Below, piece after piece: positions 28,053 through 39,189 of a stretch of DNA of 64,000 nucleotides (the stretch's first letter is position 1; each line of letters starts with the position of its first letter). The stretch comes from Glandiceps talaboti (taxonomy: Eukaryota; Hemichordata; Enteropneusta; Spengelidae). The stretch covers positions 13,383,776-13,447,775 of the forward strand of contig NC_135568.1 in the NCBI RefSeq assembly GCF_964340395.1. Direction: 5' to 3'. Made by a program: the position numbers and the translations under genes. Under the pieces are notes generated by a model. The model was not told the origin of the DNA, did not search any database, and saw only the letters and a list, made by a program, of their open reading frames with translations.

Positions 28053-28112
28053 ACACAGACAGACGCACGCACGCACACACGCACGCACACACACACACGC
28101 ACACACACACAC
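28053..28112 (+). repeat. Microsatellite (CA/CG)n
   Basis: Alternating CACA and CGCA units over about 60 bases. Confidence 0.9.
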
Positions 28113-28528
28113 CACTGTGCTACAGCATTTCCATTTCGACTACACATGCAACTTTCAAAACTTTTCATCCACTTGATTTTGTCTACACTCAAATTAGATC
28201 CGTCGTCGTTTTCCCCACATATATATCAACCACTCATAACATCCAGGGGGTGCAGGGATTGATTACATGAACAGAAACAACGATGGGACTTCCAGTCTAA
28301 CCTCAGTACAAAGAGATTGTAATTTAGATGGTTTCCATGTATTTACTGATGTTTGGTGTAATTCGAAATGGTAGAAGTTCGTGGACAGTGGTCGACACAC
28401 TTTGTTAATATAATGGTCCGAGTACTGATTGTATGCTGTACATATGCATAATATGAGAGAGGTGGGTATCATTATATAATAAAGTTATTAAAAAAGCGGC
28501 TCTTTCTCTGGATGGCTTATTACATCAA

Positions 28529-28805
<277 letters not shown>

Positions 28806-29289
28806 ACACAGAGTAACAGAGACAAAGCTAGCTATTTCAGCAACTTTCTAATTTTATTTTTTTCTGTGAACATTGAAAATTTATTAAGCATTCAACATGT
28901 TTTCGCTTGACAAGTTGGTAAACAATGCAGCAAATAAACACAAATACAGCTGTTCCAAAAAAATCATCACTTAAGACAATAACTTCAAAGGCACCAAGAG
29001 TCTTGTATCCCTAAATTAAATGATGTGAACTCTGCCCCTTCCATAGAAACTTGATAAATGGGAAAGGTATCAAAAAGTCAAACGAAATTTATGAAGAAAT
29101 TATAAAAGTGCATAATAAACAAAAAAAATGAGAAGATATATATCTGTACAAAAAATATTTTTCTGTCATTGAATAAAACTGATGCACACAACATACACAT
29201 GTACAGTATATCGCAGGTTAGTGTTCACTGACTGTTTGATAACACCACATAGAAACCAAGAGGAAGCTGCACATTCTATCCCTTAGGAT

Positions 29290-29530
29290 CACAGTTTCTT
29301 GAATGAAATAAACCATTTCAAACATACTGCAACTAGATGCAGACACAGTGGCACCAATGTTTTATTATCTGCATTTGATGTCTGCATGGTGGCAAGTGAA
29401 TTGAGATAAAATGTTGCAAAACAAAACCTGTATTCATTCAATCCTGCTATCTTGAAGTGTAGCATGTGTAGTTTCGTATTGGTTTCTGATTGGTTGTATC
29501 AAACAAGAGCCAGTGAACAGTAATCTGCAA
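29290..29530 (+). repeat. Dispersed repeat family C, copy 2
   Basis: Shares ATGAAATAAACCATTT, AAGTGTAGCATGT and the overall order of segments with 6.55-6.84 kb, and CAGTAATCTGCAA with 37.5-37.7 kb. It is more diverged and its terminal inverted repeat is decayed. Confidence 0.55.
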
Positions 29531-30198
29531 CTTTCTGTATCTGGGTGAGTTTCATTCACTCACTGAGTCTCACCATTTAAATGTCTGTATGTGTTACATA
29601 CTAGTCTAGTTCCTATACAGTATCATTACCTTGTGGTTTAGTTAGAAAACACATCCAGACTAGTTGCATACATACAAAATATAATAAAATTCATAAATTA
29701 CTACATTTCTTCATAAAATAATATTATAAATGTAATAATAAAAATGAAATTAGAATTCACAGTGCTAAATTGGGCAGTAGTAAACGTGACATTATCGACT
29801 AAAACGTTTTATGTGTATCGTATTATTTAGCCCTGAATAACATCAAGGGATGTGCAATAGGGAACTTGCAAACCCGCCATGTTGAATGTTGCATCATGTG
29901 AAATGTGATAATAAATACTAATAAATTAGCATTGTAAACAATATTGTTACATTGTTTATAACCAGGAATGAACAATTCATAGTCATCCTGAGCTCAGTGG
30001 GAGGTTAATTGTATCAGTAGCTCCAGATTAGGTATTATATATCACAGATAATCCCACAGTCCTTTGCGTCTGAGCATGCCCAGTTTGGATTGCAAGTTCC
30101 CTATTGGAGGTCAGTGTTGTAATGGCATATTATATGTACTATGAGTCTCTGTTAAGTCCAGAGATTGAATTCCATGTTCTTGCATTGGTGTTATATGC

Positions 30199-30642
30199 TG
30201 GCCTGTTTACTGCGCTTATGGTATATTTTATTCAATCTCTCATACCGATAACTTGTAAGTTGTGACTAGAGTTGCAAAAAGCTGTTAATGTGGTTTGAAA
30301 ATCTCAACACAAATTGTCCAATCAGCTTGTGGTCACCCTGGTGTATTCAAATATATGCAGATAGCATACATGCAAAGGAAGTGTATGCAGATAGCACACA
30401 TGCAAATGAAGTGTAGGCTGATGAAGACACATTTCCACTGCAAGTCTTCATCTGCTGCATACACTTCATTTGCATGTGTGTTATCTGCATACATTTGAAT
30501 ACACCACTGTGATGACAAGCTGATTGGTTAATTTTGCATTGAGATGTTCAAACTGTATGCCATTCTAGTTACAAGCCTACGGTATGAGGGCAGAGTGAGA
30601 GATTGAATGGAACCGTAAGGGCCATATGAACAGGCTAGTTAT
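30199..30642 (+). mobile_element. Foldback element with arms of about 200 bp
   Basis: A long imperfect palindrome is centred near 30433. Inverted pairs run from the centre outward: GATGAAGAC with GTCTTCATC, CACATGCAAATGAAGTGTA with its complement, CAATCAGCTTGT with ACAAGCTGATTGG, AACTTGTAAG with CTTACAAG-like sequence, and CAATCTCTCATACC with GGTATGAG...GAGAGATTG. It has no coding capacity. The hairpin would be over 400 bases if transcribed. Confidence 0.75.
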
Positions 30643-30649
30643 ATATGCA

Positions 30650-30985
30650 GTGTACTGTGTAGTCATAAGGATACATAGGATCATTCTTTTGTTCTGAATC
30701 AATTTTTTTCTATAGCTGTGCCAGACAACTGTATTTCACTCCTAATTTCAACTCTAATCTGAACTGTGCCTTTGGAGTCAAAAGTACACAATTCACCCTA
30801 AATCTTGGTCAAAATATTCAGATCCTCTAATGATCTGTTTAAAATCCAGGGTTTCAATCCCAGGTTTTTGCACTAGTGTTATCTTATCAATGGATAACAT
30901 ACTAGGGTCATTCTTTTGTTGTGGACCAACTTTTTTTCTGTAGCTCTGCCAAAATAACTGTTTTTTAACACACAAATCTTGATCC
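30650..30985 (+). repeat. Dispersed repeat family D, two tandem diverged copies
   Basis: Two segments share GGATCATTCTTTTGTT or GGGTCATTCTTTTGTT, followed by TTTTTTTCTATAGCT or TTTTTTTCTGTAGCT. The same family occurs in reverse orientation at about 61.09-61.24 kb (AAAGAATAATCC, TGATAAGATAATACTAATG). Its class is not recognised. Confidence 0.55.
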
Positions 30986-31110
30986 TGTTCCAAACTGGAC
31001 CATCAGAGACAAAAGTGCATTCAACCTTGGTGATGATATACTTATGCTGGAATGATGTGTCAATGGAGTAAATTTGAGTGATGAAGACTCAGAATCAATA
31101 AATTTCACCA

Positions 31111-32061
31111 TCAATGTTGTTTTACGGTTGCTTTACCTCCCAGTAAAGTGAAGATAAATGCTGTAATTTTCTCATAAGTGAGAAACATCAAAGCTGCCAT
31201 GAGTACAGTTTGAAGCAATTTGGCCTCGAGACCTTTGTACATTCCCTTCATGCCCTGAGTTCTTATCAGCTCAATAAGTAAACCTACTATTCCTCGCTTC
31301 TTTCCATTTTTCTCCTTGTCACCATGGTAACGTAGACGTGACTGGATAACTTGGAGAGGGTATGTAATCACCGTAGCAACAGCCTTAGCAACAGCGCCCA
31401 TGAGAAAAATTTGTAGACTTGAAAGTTCTTTGTTTCGTGATAACTGTCGCTTCAATGCTTCGTAAACAGCAAATTGAATAGAAGGGTTTGCAACCAGAAA
31501 CAAAGATGGAAGCGTGCCACTCCATAGACTGGCCAGGCCTTCTTCTTTGTAGATACGTGTTAATGCGTCTATCATACCGTGGTATCGTGGATGCTTGATG
31601 TCTTTATCGATTTTGCTTTTAAAGCTAGCACCCTGCAACTTCAAACGAGTGTTTGCCACCCATAGCGGTGTTGTCATCAGAACATTGATAACTCCGGAGA
31701 TAAAACCAATACCCAAGTCCCTCAGAGCGTCAGGTTTTCGGGTTGTTCCATAAATCACAACTTTCAAACTGTTGTACGCATAAAAGTACACGAAGTTTGA
31801 ACAGTATAAACTTTGTAACACTGGGAGCAGGCCCCTGTAGAGAGAAAGCACTCCTTCTTCTCGGGCAATCTCCGCGATAACATGAGGTGTGAATCGTGCT
31901 TCCCGCTTGTCGTCCAGTTGCAGCCGTACTCTTGCTGAATCAAGGGGAAAGAAGGCCGTCATCGCTGTGGCACTACCAGTGGCACCTGCGATCGCGTGTA
32001 CCAGGTTGTCATAAGAAAACTGCGAGACGACTGAAACAGCTGGGGACGAAGTTCCTGCCAT
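31111..32061 (-). CDS. SLC25A17: Peroxisomal membrane carrier PMP34
   Basis: A single uninterrupted frame of 316 residues, close to the usual length. It is a mitochondrial-carrier-family protein with three repeats of about 100 residues. The signature Px[DE]xx[RK] appears as PLDSAR (about residues 39-44) in repeat 1 and is modified to PLWVAN and PLQVIQ in repeats 2 and 3, the pattern of PMP34. Known PMP34 proteins sit in the peroxisomal membrane and exchange CoA, FAD, NAD+ and AMP-type nucleotides, supporting peroxisomal beta-oxidation. The start ATG gives the hydrophilic N-terminus expected before the first helix. Its 5' end faces the DUF442 gene across about 935 bases, so the two could share promoter DNA. 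The coding region has no intron, unlike the multi-exon vertebrate gene; a retrocopy origin is possible, but the frame is intact. Confidence 0.92.
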   Translation of the reverse strand: MAGTSSPAVSVVSQFSYDNLVHAIAGATGSATAMTAFFPLDSARVRLQLDDKREARFTPHVIAEIAREEGVLSLYRGLLPVLQSLYCSNFVYFYAYNSLKVVIYGTTRKPDALRDLGIGFISGVINVLMTTPLWVANTRLKLQGASFKSKIDKDIKHPRYHGMIDALTRIYKEEGLASLWSGTLPSLFLVANPSIQFAVYEALKRQLSRNKELSSLQIFLMGAVAKAVATVITYPLQVIQSRLRYHGDKEKNGKKRGIVGLLIELIRTQGMKGMYKGLEAKLLQTVLMAALMFLTYEKITAFIFTLLGGKATVKQH

Positions 32062-32996
32062 TTTGCCGGCCTTTGGAGGAAATACTTACAAACCAATAAA
32101 CAGTGTTTTTGTATATTACTGAATACACTCACTAAAAACCTATCAAACAATCACCAGTGTACTTCTCAATCATCTTAGATTGATGAGAAAACCCCCAATA
32201 AATGTTGGGGTATGGCGTCTGCGAAGTAATGATATGCTAAGTCATAAACAAGTTGTCAACAATTTGCAGAGGTCAACTGGGGTCAAGTACCAGGGTGGCG
32301 CTGTGCATGCTGCAACATCGGATGTCAACGGGATCTAGGAACTCAACAATTCATCGGTCGCCGTCGCAGGACTCTGCATCGTACAAATTTATTGCTGCAC
32401 TTTTACTACGAAGTGGCACAATCGACTTGATTATTTGCAGTTGTTCTTTCAGCATTCATTTTGGACTGGATGTTCAGAAAATCAGTTTTATATATGGTCC
32501 CAGGATTTACTCCGGAGAGAGGCGGGTAACAGGTGAAACCGAAAGTTTGTGAAACTCGAGTGTGGTAAAACTTAAAAGACATGATATCGGCATGAAGTGA
32601 GATATACGAAATATTTGTTTATGAAGTTACTCCATATTGTGCTTCGCCCTTTGATATTGTTATATAACAACTCAGGAGTATTTCTGTGGTAGTCGGACAG
32701 GTTTAAAAACTCATGAGAAGTTGAGAAAGCACGTACGTATATCAACCCGGATACTAGTACCCGGATACGAGGACATTAAGTGGTTTGCCAACAAGGAACT
32801 TGCACAAAACTATACTTAGTCGTGCACAAACACATGGAACCCAGTCATTAGGTATTCTTAGAGATTTGACGGCAATCTTCACATACTCAGCATGGCCTTG
32901 AAACCCAGCCACTGATGTACGTGGTATTTTTTTGGCCTTTGATCGCAGCCATTGATGTGATATATACAGTGTTGTAGAGAAAAACAAACTGAACAC
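32062..32996. promoter_or_regulatory. Divergent intergenic region, SLC25A17 and DUF442 gene
   Basis: About 935 bases separate two start codons facing away from each other. No TATA box stands out. A small hairpin (ACCCCCAATAAATGTTGGGG) sits near 32190. A shared promoter is inferred from the arrangement only. Confidence 0.4.
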
Positions 32997-35900
32997 ATGC
33001 CAGGAAAAATGAAACTTTTAAACCGAGTATTCTGTATTACTGCCACGACCATTGCCATTCTAACATGTATAGTCCTGGCTTTGAATTTCACTAGAGCAAC
33101 ATCGGTGTCATTTCCATCTCGCAAAGCTTGGTGGAGTAAAAGAATTTCAGACGACTTGCACACTGCAGGACGACTATCTGAACGCCAAATCAAGTATGCC
33201 AGAGAGACAGGATTTAAGTCCATTATTTCAATCTGTGACTATCCGCAGAGTTTGGGTTTTGGGGATGGAGATCGCTTACCATCATCACAAAGAAGTCTAG
33301 AAGTTGCTGCTATAGCTGGTATCACGTTTAGAGTGTTGCCGTTTTCTGTTGCAGATCACCCCACTGTTGCAGTGTTAGATTATTTTACTGAAGTCGCTGA
33401 TAGTCTTATGAAACCTATCCTTGTTACAGGTACCAATGCTGGTTATTATGCCACTCTATACACTTTGCTGTACTTAGTACAAAAATCTAAAACTCAAATC
33501 TTAAATCCTGAATTTACGGTCACTGATATCGTAGAAATTGGTCATGCACATGGATATGATTTTACTCAACAACCTGCTAGCGACCTCATTGCCATGACAA
33601 CAGGAAAGGATGTTGCTATGAAAACCTTGGATACCATGACTCCTGAATCATGGGAGACCTACTGGATGGCAAAGCCGATAGCATCCGATTGGTTCATCGC
33701 AGGACAGATTTACAGAGAACACCTGTCTGTGATTGAAGCAGCCGGATTTAAATCGATCATTAACATGAGGAAAGGGGTTAAAGTTCAACCAAGTGGTGAC
33801 CCCTCGCAGGAGGAAGTAACGCTCCTCAATGTACATGACCGTACTGGCACATACACAGATGTAGGACGACAAAACTCACAAAGACTTCTTCAGACAAGGA
33901 TAGATGCAAGTAAACCAAATACATACATCTCAGACACATCGCCTGTAAACTATGAAGATAGAAATATAGGAGAATTCGGTGATGACATTGGTTTTAATGA
34001 AGTTGTGGAAAAAGAATATATTCGTAGTAACACTGGTTTGAAATATTACCATCTACCTGTAGGTAGGTATTCGTGAAATTAAATTACCATTAAATAAATT
34101 ATCATATTCAGTTAATTAAATGAGAATTAAATTGTGGCTGGAACATTCATAAATTCATATTTAGGAAAAGTACTTTCTGTACTTGTAATATGGCTGCCTT
34201 GAGTGACTTTCAAAAAAAGAGATTTTTTGACCTTTGACATTTCCTTTAATCCCCCTCTGTGTGGATGTAAATTGATGTTATTTTCAACAATTGTACATTG
34301 CAGTAAAATCATATCCATTGCAGTTTTAAAATTGGCAAATCTGGCTTGGCCACTGCTGTACATTTGTGTGGGGCATTGTGGGAAGTAAACATGCCAAGTC
34401 GTGAAGAATGGACTTACAAAACTTACTTCCTGGTACTTAAGAGAAATGCAAACCTGTTGCAAATTTTAGGGACCTTGCTCATTCAGCTTGCTATGTAGGA
34501 TTTGCAATATTTCCCAGAATGCACCATTCTGCAAGAGCTATCCAGCATGGATAAATTTCGAGAAAGGGTACTCAGACTCTCGTCTAGGGTGTCTCATAGC
34601 AGATCCCCCTGTGTTTAGAGTTTGGGTAACCAAGCCTTATTAAAATCTTAAATCTTATCTGCATTTCTCAGCATGTTTTTGGGACCCAGAAAAGTTATTC
34701 TCATCAATCCTATACATCTTTTTAATCTCTAGAAATAGAGTTGTAAATTTTCAAAACTGGCCTAGCTCCGAGAAGAGTCCTTCTGTATGTCTGTGTGAGA
34801 TTGTTAGGTGCTTCTTACCTCTTGAAGCAATATACATCTGATATTTCAGCATCTTTCTTAGAGAGGTTGCGTGATGCTGGAGTGGTAAGATGACTTTTTC
34901 TGGGTTCCCTTACCATAATGAAATGCACATAAGGTGAAAATCATCTCTCACCTTTGTTTACCATGGAACAATTGCTTATTGTACATTTGTAGGTGGACAG
35001 TATGGCTACAGTATTGAAAGTTTCATCACTTTTAAAAGTACTTTCCTTGAGGCAGTAGAACATGGTCCTGTACTGGTACACTGCAGAACTGGACATAGAG
35101 CATGTAAGTGATCAAAAATATCAAGTTTGTAATATACCTCAATTTTGATTTTGTCTATGTAGCTATATCATGTAAGATTCTTGTCGTAATTGCAGTTATG
35201 TATTACAATCACGTTGAAATCAGTTCCTGTGTTCCTAAACTTTTTACTGCTGGATTGTATTTTCAAGGACTTGGTGGAAAATAACATGTTGGTGTGAATT
35301 AATTTTTGCATTGATATATAATTGTGGTTGAATTCAACTATAAAGTTAGTCACTTTAGAATACTAGTTTTATCTGTAAGTAGGGACTTGATTCAAACTTT
35401 GTTGTGGGGACAGTGCTCATGTCATTATCAGGTGCAATGCAACAGAATCAGTACTCTCAAATAGTTGTACATCATTCAATACTTATTTTGTACTGAACGT
35501 GTAGTGGGGACAGGGCTTATGTCTGATGCAATGACGCAGGGTACCATCATTTCAGTAGTTTTCATGTAATTCCACTAGAATAGGATTATCAGTAAATAGT
35601 GACTTCATTCAGACTTTGTAGTGGGGACAGGGCTTATGTCAGAAGCAATGAAGCAGGATACTGGCTGTTACACTGAATATCAAAGCAGTGCCTTTGATTT
35701 AAACCTGCTAGAATGGGATTATCAGTAAATGGTGACATAATTCAGACTTTGTAGTGGGGACAGGGCTTATGTCAGAAGCATTGAACCAATACAAAAACTT
35801 ATAGAACTTAATCTACATCAATACTTATTTCTGTTACTGTTTTTATTTCACAGCTGTCTTCACTCTCATCATAGTAGGATATCTCAACTGTAAGGACAGT

Positions 35901-36146
35901 ACCTGGGCTATCAACAAGGCTCATAAACTTGGTTATATCTTTACTCAGTCAGGAACCCCACCACAGTACAATCTGATCAAAGATATTCTAGATGAACATC
36001 CTAATCCAACATGTGCTAGTGAAACATCTACAGCTGCCATTCCCATGACAACTCTACTTTCACCGATAGGTGTGAACAGAGGAGGTGTTTTAATGGCAAA
36101 TATGCTAGCTGCCATTTTGTCAGTATTGGTAGTATTAGTTATGTAA
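32997..36146 (+). CDS. Tandem DUF442-like phosphatase-domain protein
   Basis: Three exons, 32997..34062, 34993..35103 and 35854..36146, join in phase 1 (GTAG|GTAGGT, TTTGTAG|GT; GCAT|GTAAGT, TTTCACAG|CT) and give 489 residues. A hydrophobic segment at about residues 7-30 is a signal peptide or anchor. Two related domains of the DUF442 (beta-lactamase-hydrolase-like, dual-specificity phosphatase fold) type follow. In domain 1 (about 44-170) the expected HCxxGxR loop reads TGTNAGY, so it lacks the nucleophile. In domain 2 (about 212-425) the loop is HCRTGHRA with Cys386 and Arg391, matching the HCRSGTR form of the family. The last 20 residues are hydrophobic with no charged tail, which suggests a GPI signal or a tail anchor. 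Likely an extracellular or luminal phosphatase-like enzyme; the substrate is unknown. Family assignment is from motifs only. Confidence 0.78.
35360..35790 (+). repeat. Intronic tandem repeat, about four copies
   Basis: Intron 2 of the DUF442 gene contains about four copies of a unit of roughly 100-120 bases with the core GTGGGGACAGGGCTTATGTC. The last two are the most similar to each other (both with GGATTATCAGTAAAT). Confidence 0.8.
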
Positions 36147-36960
36147 TATCTCAATCTGATTATTTTTATTTGAAATAATTTTTAGCCAAAAAGGCAAATC
36201 TTCAAACTATTGGAAAGTAGTTCAGGACTTATAATGTGTATAAGGAACATATTGTTCTACAATCAACTCGATCTTTCCTGTATTTACCCGGTACTACCTC
36301 TCATGTATGAAAATAATCAGAGAAATTTACTGATATTCTGTTAATATGGTTTTAATGACCCTAGCCTCCAAAGTTTGTAAAAATGATCTATTACATGTGT
36401 GTAAGTAAGTTCTTTAAAATAATATTATTTGGCACAAATAATAAATGGTCTATTAATAATTGTTATACATATATATTACAGTAATAGATAATACATATTT
36501 TCATATTTTGAAACTGCAACAATTTTGTAACTGATTTGCATATTTTAGGTTTTATAACCTCCAAGATTTTTTTTAATACATGCCACTGAATACATTAAAA
36601 GGTTTGGTAATTATTCATAAGGCATTTTGTATGAATAATTATGATTTAATTATTATGTACATAAAGTGATGGGAAATGTTTTCATATTTTTGAACTGAAT
36701 CAGTTTCATAATTCCATGTATGGGGTTTGCATTTGCAAATATCTAGAAATAAATGTACATGTGTAAAAGTAAATAATGTTTTATATTCTATTTTAATACC
36801 AGTAATGGAAAGGCAATCTTTTTCAAATGTATTTACAGCATAATTATACATTATTTTGTTGTCATTTTTTTGTTGGGGGAAGGATAATTTATGCTGGAAT
36901 TGATTAAAACTGTGATTTAACATGTATTTTTGTTTCATTTTTGTTTTATACTTTGAATAA

Positions 36961-37320
36961 GGACTTAAAAAAAGATTGTTTGGTTCCGGTTACTTGACCC
37001 CACCCTAAACATTTTTTTAAGTATTTGAGGGGGAAAAATAATATAATCGGCAAAAATTGTGTGAAGTCTTGCGAGAAAAAGTGGATGTGGAAACTGGCAT
37101 CAGCTTAAAAAGACAATATAAAACTGTTCTTCCAATCTGTAATGGCTGAGTGTACATCTGATGGGAAGAAACCAATAACACAGAGACCATATGGAAAACA
37201 ACAGAAAACATAACTACCTGAACTTGACACTCACACATGAAAAAAAATCTACCTACCCTATCTATGATCTATTCTAAAATTGAGTGTAATCGGAACCACA
37301 CAATTTTTTTTAGGCCTAAG
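36961..37320 (+). mobile_element. MITE-like element, family A copy 3
   Basis: Left end GATTGTTTGGTTCCGGTTAC; right end GTAATCGGAACCACACAATT followed by a T run and AGGCCT. The interior matches copies at 13.67 and 26.86 kb (AAAAAGACAATATAAAACTG, CAATCTGTAATGGCTG). It has the best-preserved right terminus of the three. Confidence 0.8.
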
Positions 37321-37519
37321 CGTGATTGTGACATAAAAATACCTGTGTGTATCCTAATACATGTGTACCTTGATGTACCATGTTCTGTTCCTGTACATGA
37401 GTATGTCTATCTATTCAGAGCCATCGAATATCATATTCTTACACATCATACAGCATGTTGCAGATTAATTTTCACTCTCTGAAACAAATATGAAACTGTA
37501 TATTCTAGTTTTTGAGATA

Positions 37520-37710
37520 AAAAGTCTGCAATTTCTTGCTACATTTAGTCTACATGAAATAAACCTTCAACCACACTGTGACTAGACACAGGAATGTGGG
37601 CACAAATATTTTGATGTCTGCATTTGACGTGTGTACGGTGACACAGTTCTTTTCATTTCAAAAAAATGTAGCAAGAAACTTTTGAACAGTAATCTGCAAT
37701 GTGCTGTATA
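37520..37710 (+). repeat. Dispersed repeat family C, copy 3
   Basis: Terminal inverted repeat: TTTCTTGCTACATTTAG at the left and AAATGTAGCAAGAAACT at the right. This is the cleanest inverted pair of the family. ATGAAATAAACC and GATGTCTGCATTTGA are shared with the other copies. Confidence 0.65.
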
Positions 37711-39189
37711 TCTCACGATTTCCTTGACTTATGTGAGATACATGAGTAAATAAATAGCAAACATACCTTTCATCACATTTTACTATAATAATCACATTGT
37801 TTGAGAATATCTTTGGAGGTATATTAATTACTTTTACTATTTGAAGCTTGTTGATAATGTAACATTGTGTATTTTGACATTCAAATTTTGTTCTGATATT
37901 CCTTGCAGTTTGGAAGAAATTTGATGAGTACAGATAACTAATAACACATCATCCATTCTTCTCAAAAGTGACAAGAAGCAGATCACTACATGCACTTATT
38001 ATATCTTAGAAAGCTTTATTTATTTCCAAAATTCACATTTTATGCAAATGATGTCATTTATATACACTTTATTTAGTTAAAATTGATGCTCCTATAAAAA
38101 ATACCAATGCACACTTTATGTCCACATTGCCACTTTTACAAGCAAGATTCAACAAAACTTTAAGATGCACTGTGTTGCTCAACAGCGTGAAAGGGGTTGG
38201 TTGATGTATGAAAGTGCTCTGACACAGGATACCTTACAAACTAGATTCTGCCTCATAAAAACACTGTGTCCTTTATTGTGCTTTTATTATGATCAAATTT
38301 GCATTTTATGCAAATTATATATTCTCTGATAATGTGGATAGTAACATGTATTTCAATAGTGTCTCAATGAAACTTGAATTCGTTCCAAATTCCATGAAGA
38401 ATTATAAATATATTTCAATAATTAAAACAATTTTAATAAGCAAAAAAAAACCAAAAACAAATCCGGTTTATATATAGTAAAGAGTTTGTTGTCGAGTGTT
38501 CTATCTACATTAAATTGTGAACCAAGTTATCTTCTAAAACTAAATTTGCTGTTTATTAAAAATCTTGAATAACAGAACTCCATGAGGTGTAAGTGCACTT
38601 CCTAGCTGAAAAAAATACTTCTGAGTAGTACTATTATAGTAGGGGCACTCTGGAGATTTTGAATGAATACTCTGGATTGCTTGCAGTGTTATCAGCTGGA
38701 CTTTAAGTTACTTTGCTTGTGAAATAATATGCATAGAGAACACCATAAGCGCATGTGCAAGTACTCCCAAGTATGCCTTATTGGCACTCGCGTGTCATGG
38801 GGCTCTACACTAAGCCTATTTACGTACATTGACCATAATTAACATTGACAATCTGTAACTCACTTGAAGACCAAATAATAGAAACACAAAAATACAGTAC
38901 ATGTAAATGTATATACAGAGTTTGGTATGCAGCAATAAAGGTTTTTAAAATCTTTACATTTCAACAACATGATTACAGCACCATTAAAATTACAAACTTT
39001 AGGTTTTCATTTCTTGCTACTTGTATAAAATCTTAAATGGTCTCTCTGAATAAGTTCCATGATAAGACCGATGGACATGGGTCATTCCTATAGGCCCCTC
39101 TGAGCTCTGTCCATTGGGGCTAATAAAGTGTTCATTTTTATCTGATTTTTAATCAGACATTACTTCTTCATTCATGAATATATATTTTA

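Larger units (their letters stand above)
36147..39189. other. Intergenic region between two converging genes
   Basis: No coding exon seen. It holds the 3'UTR of the DUF442 gene, a family A MITE (36.96-37.32 kb), a family C repeat (37.52-37.71 kb) and AT-rich sequence. An ATTAAA polyadenylation-like hexamer on the minus strand at about 39153-39148 would suit the GHKL-RING gene. Confidence 0.5.
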
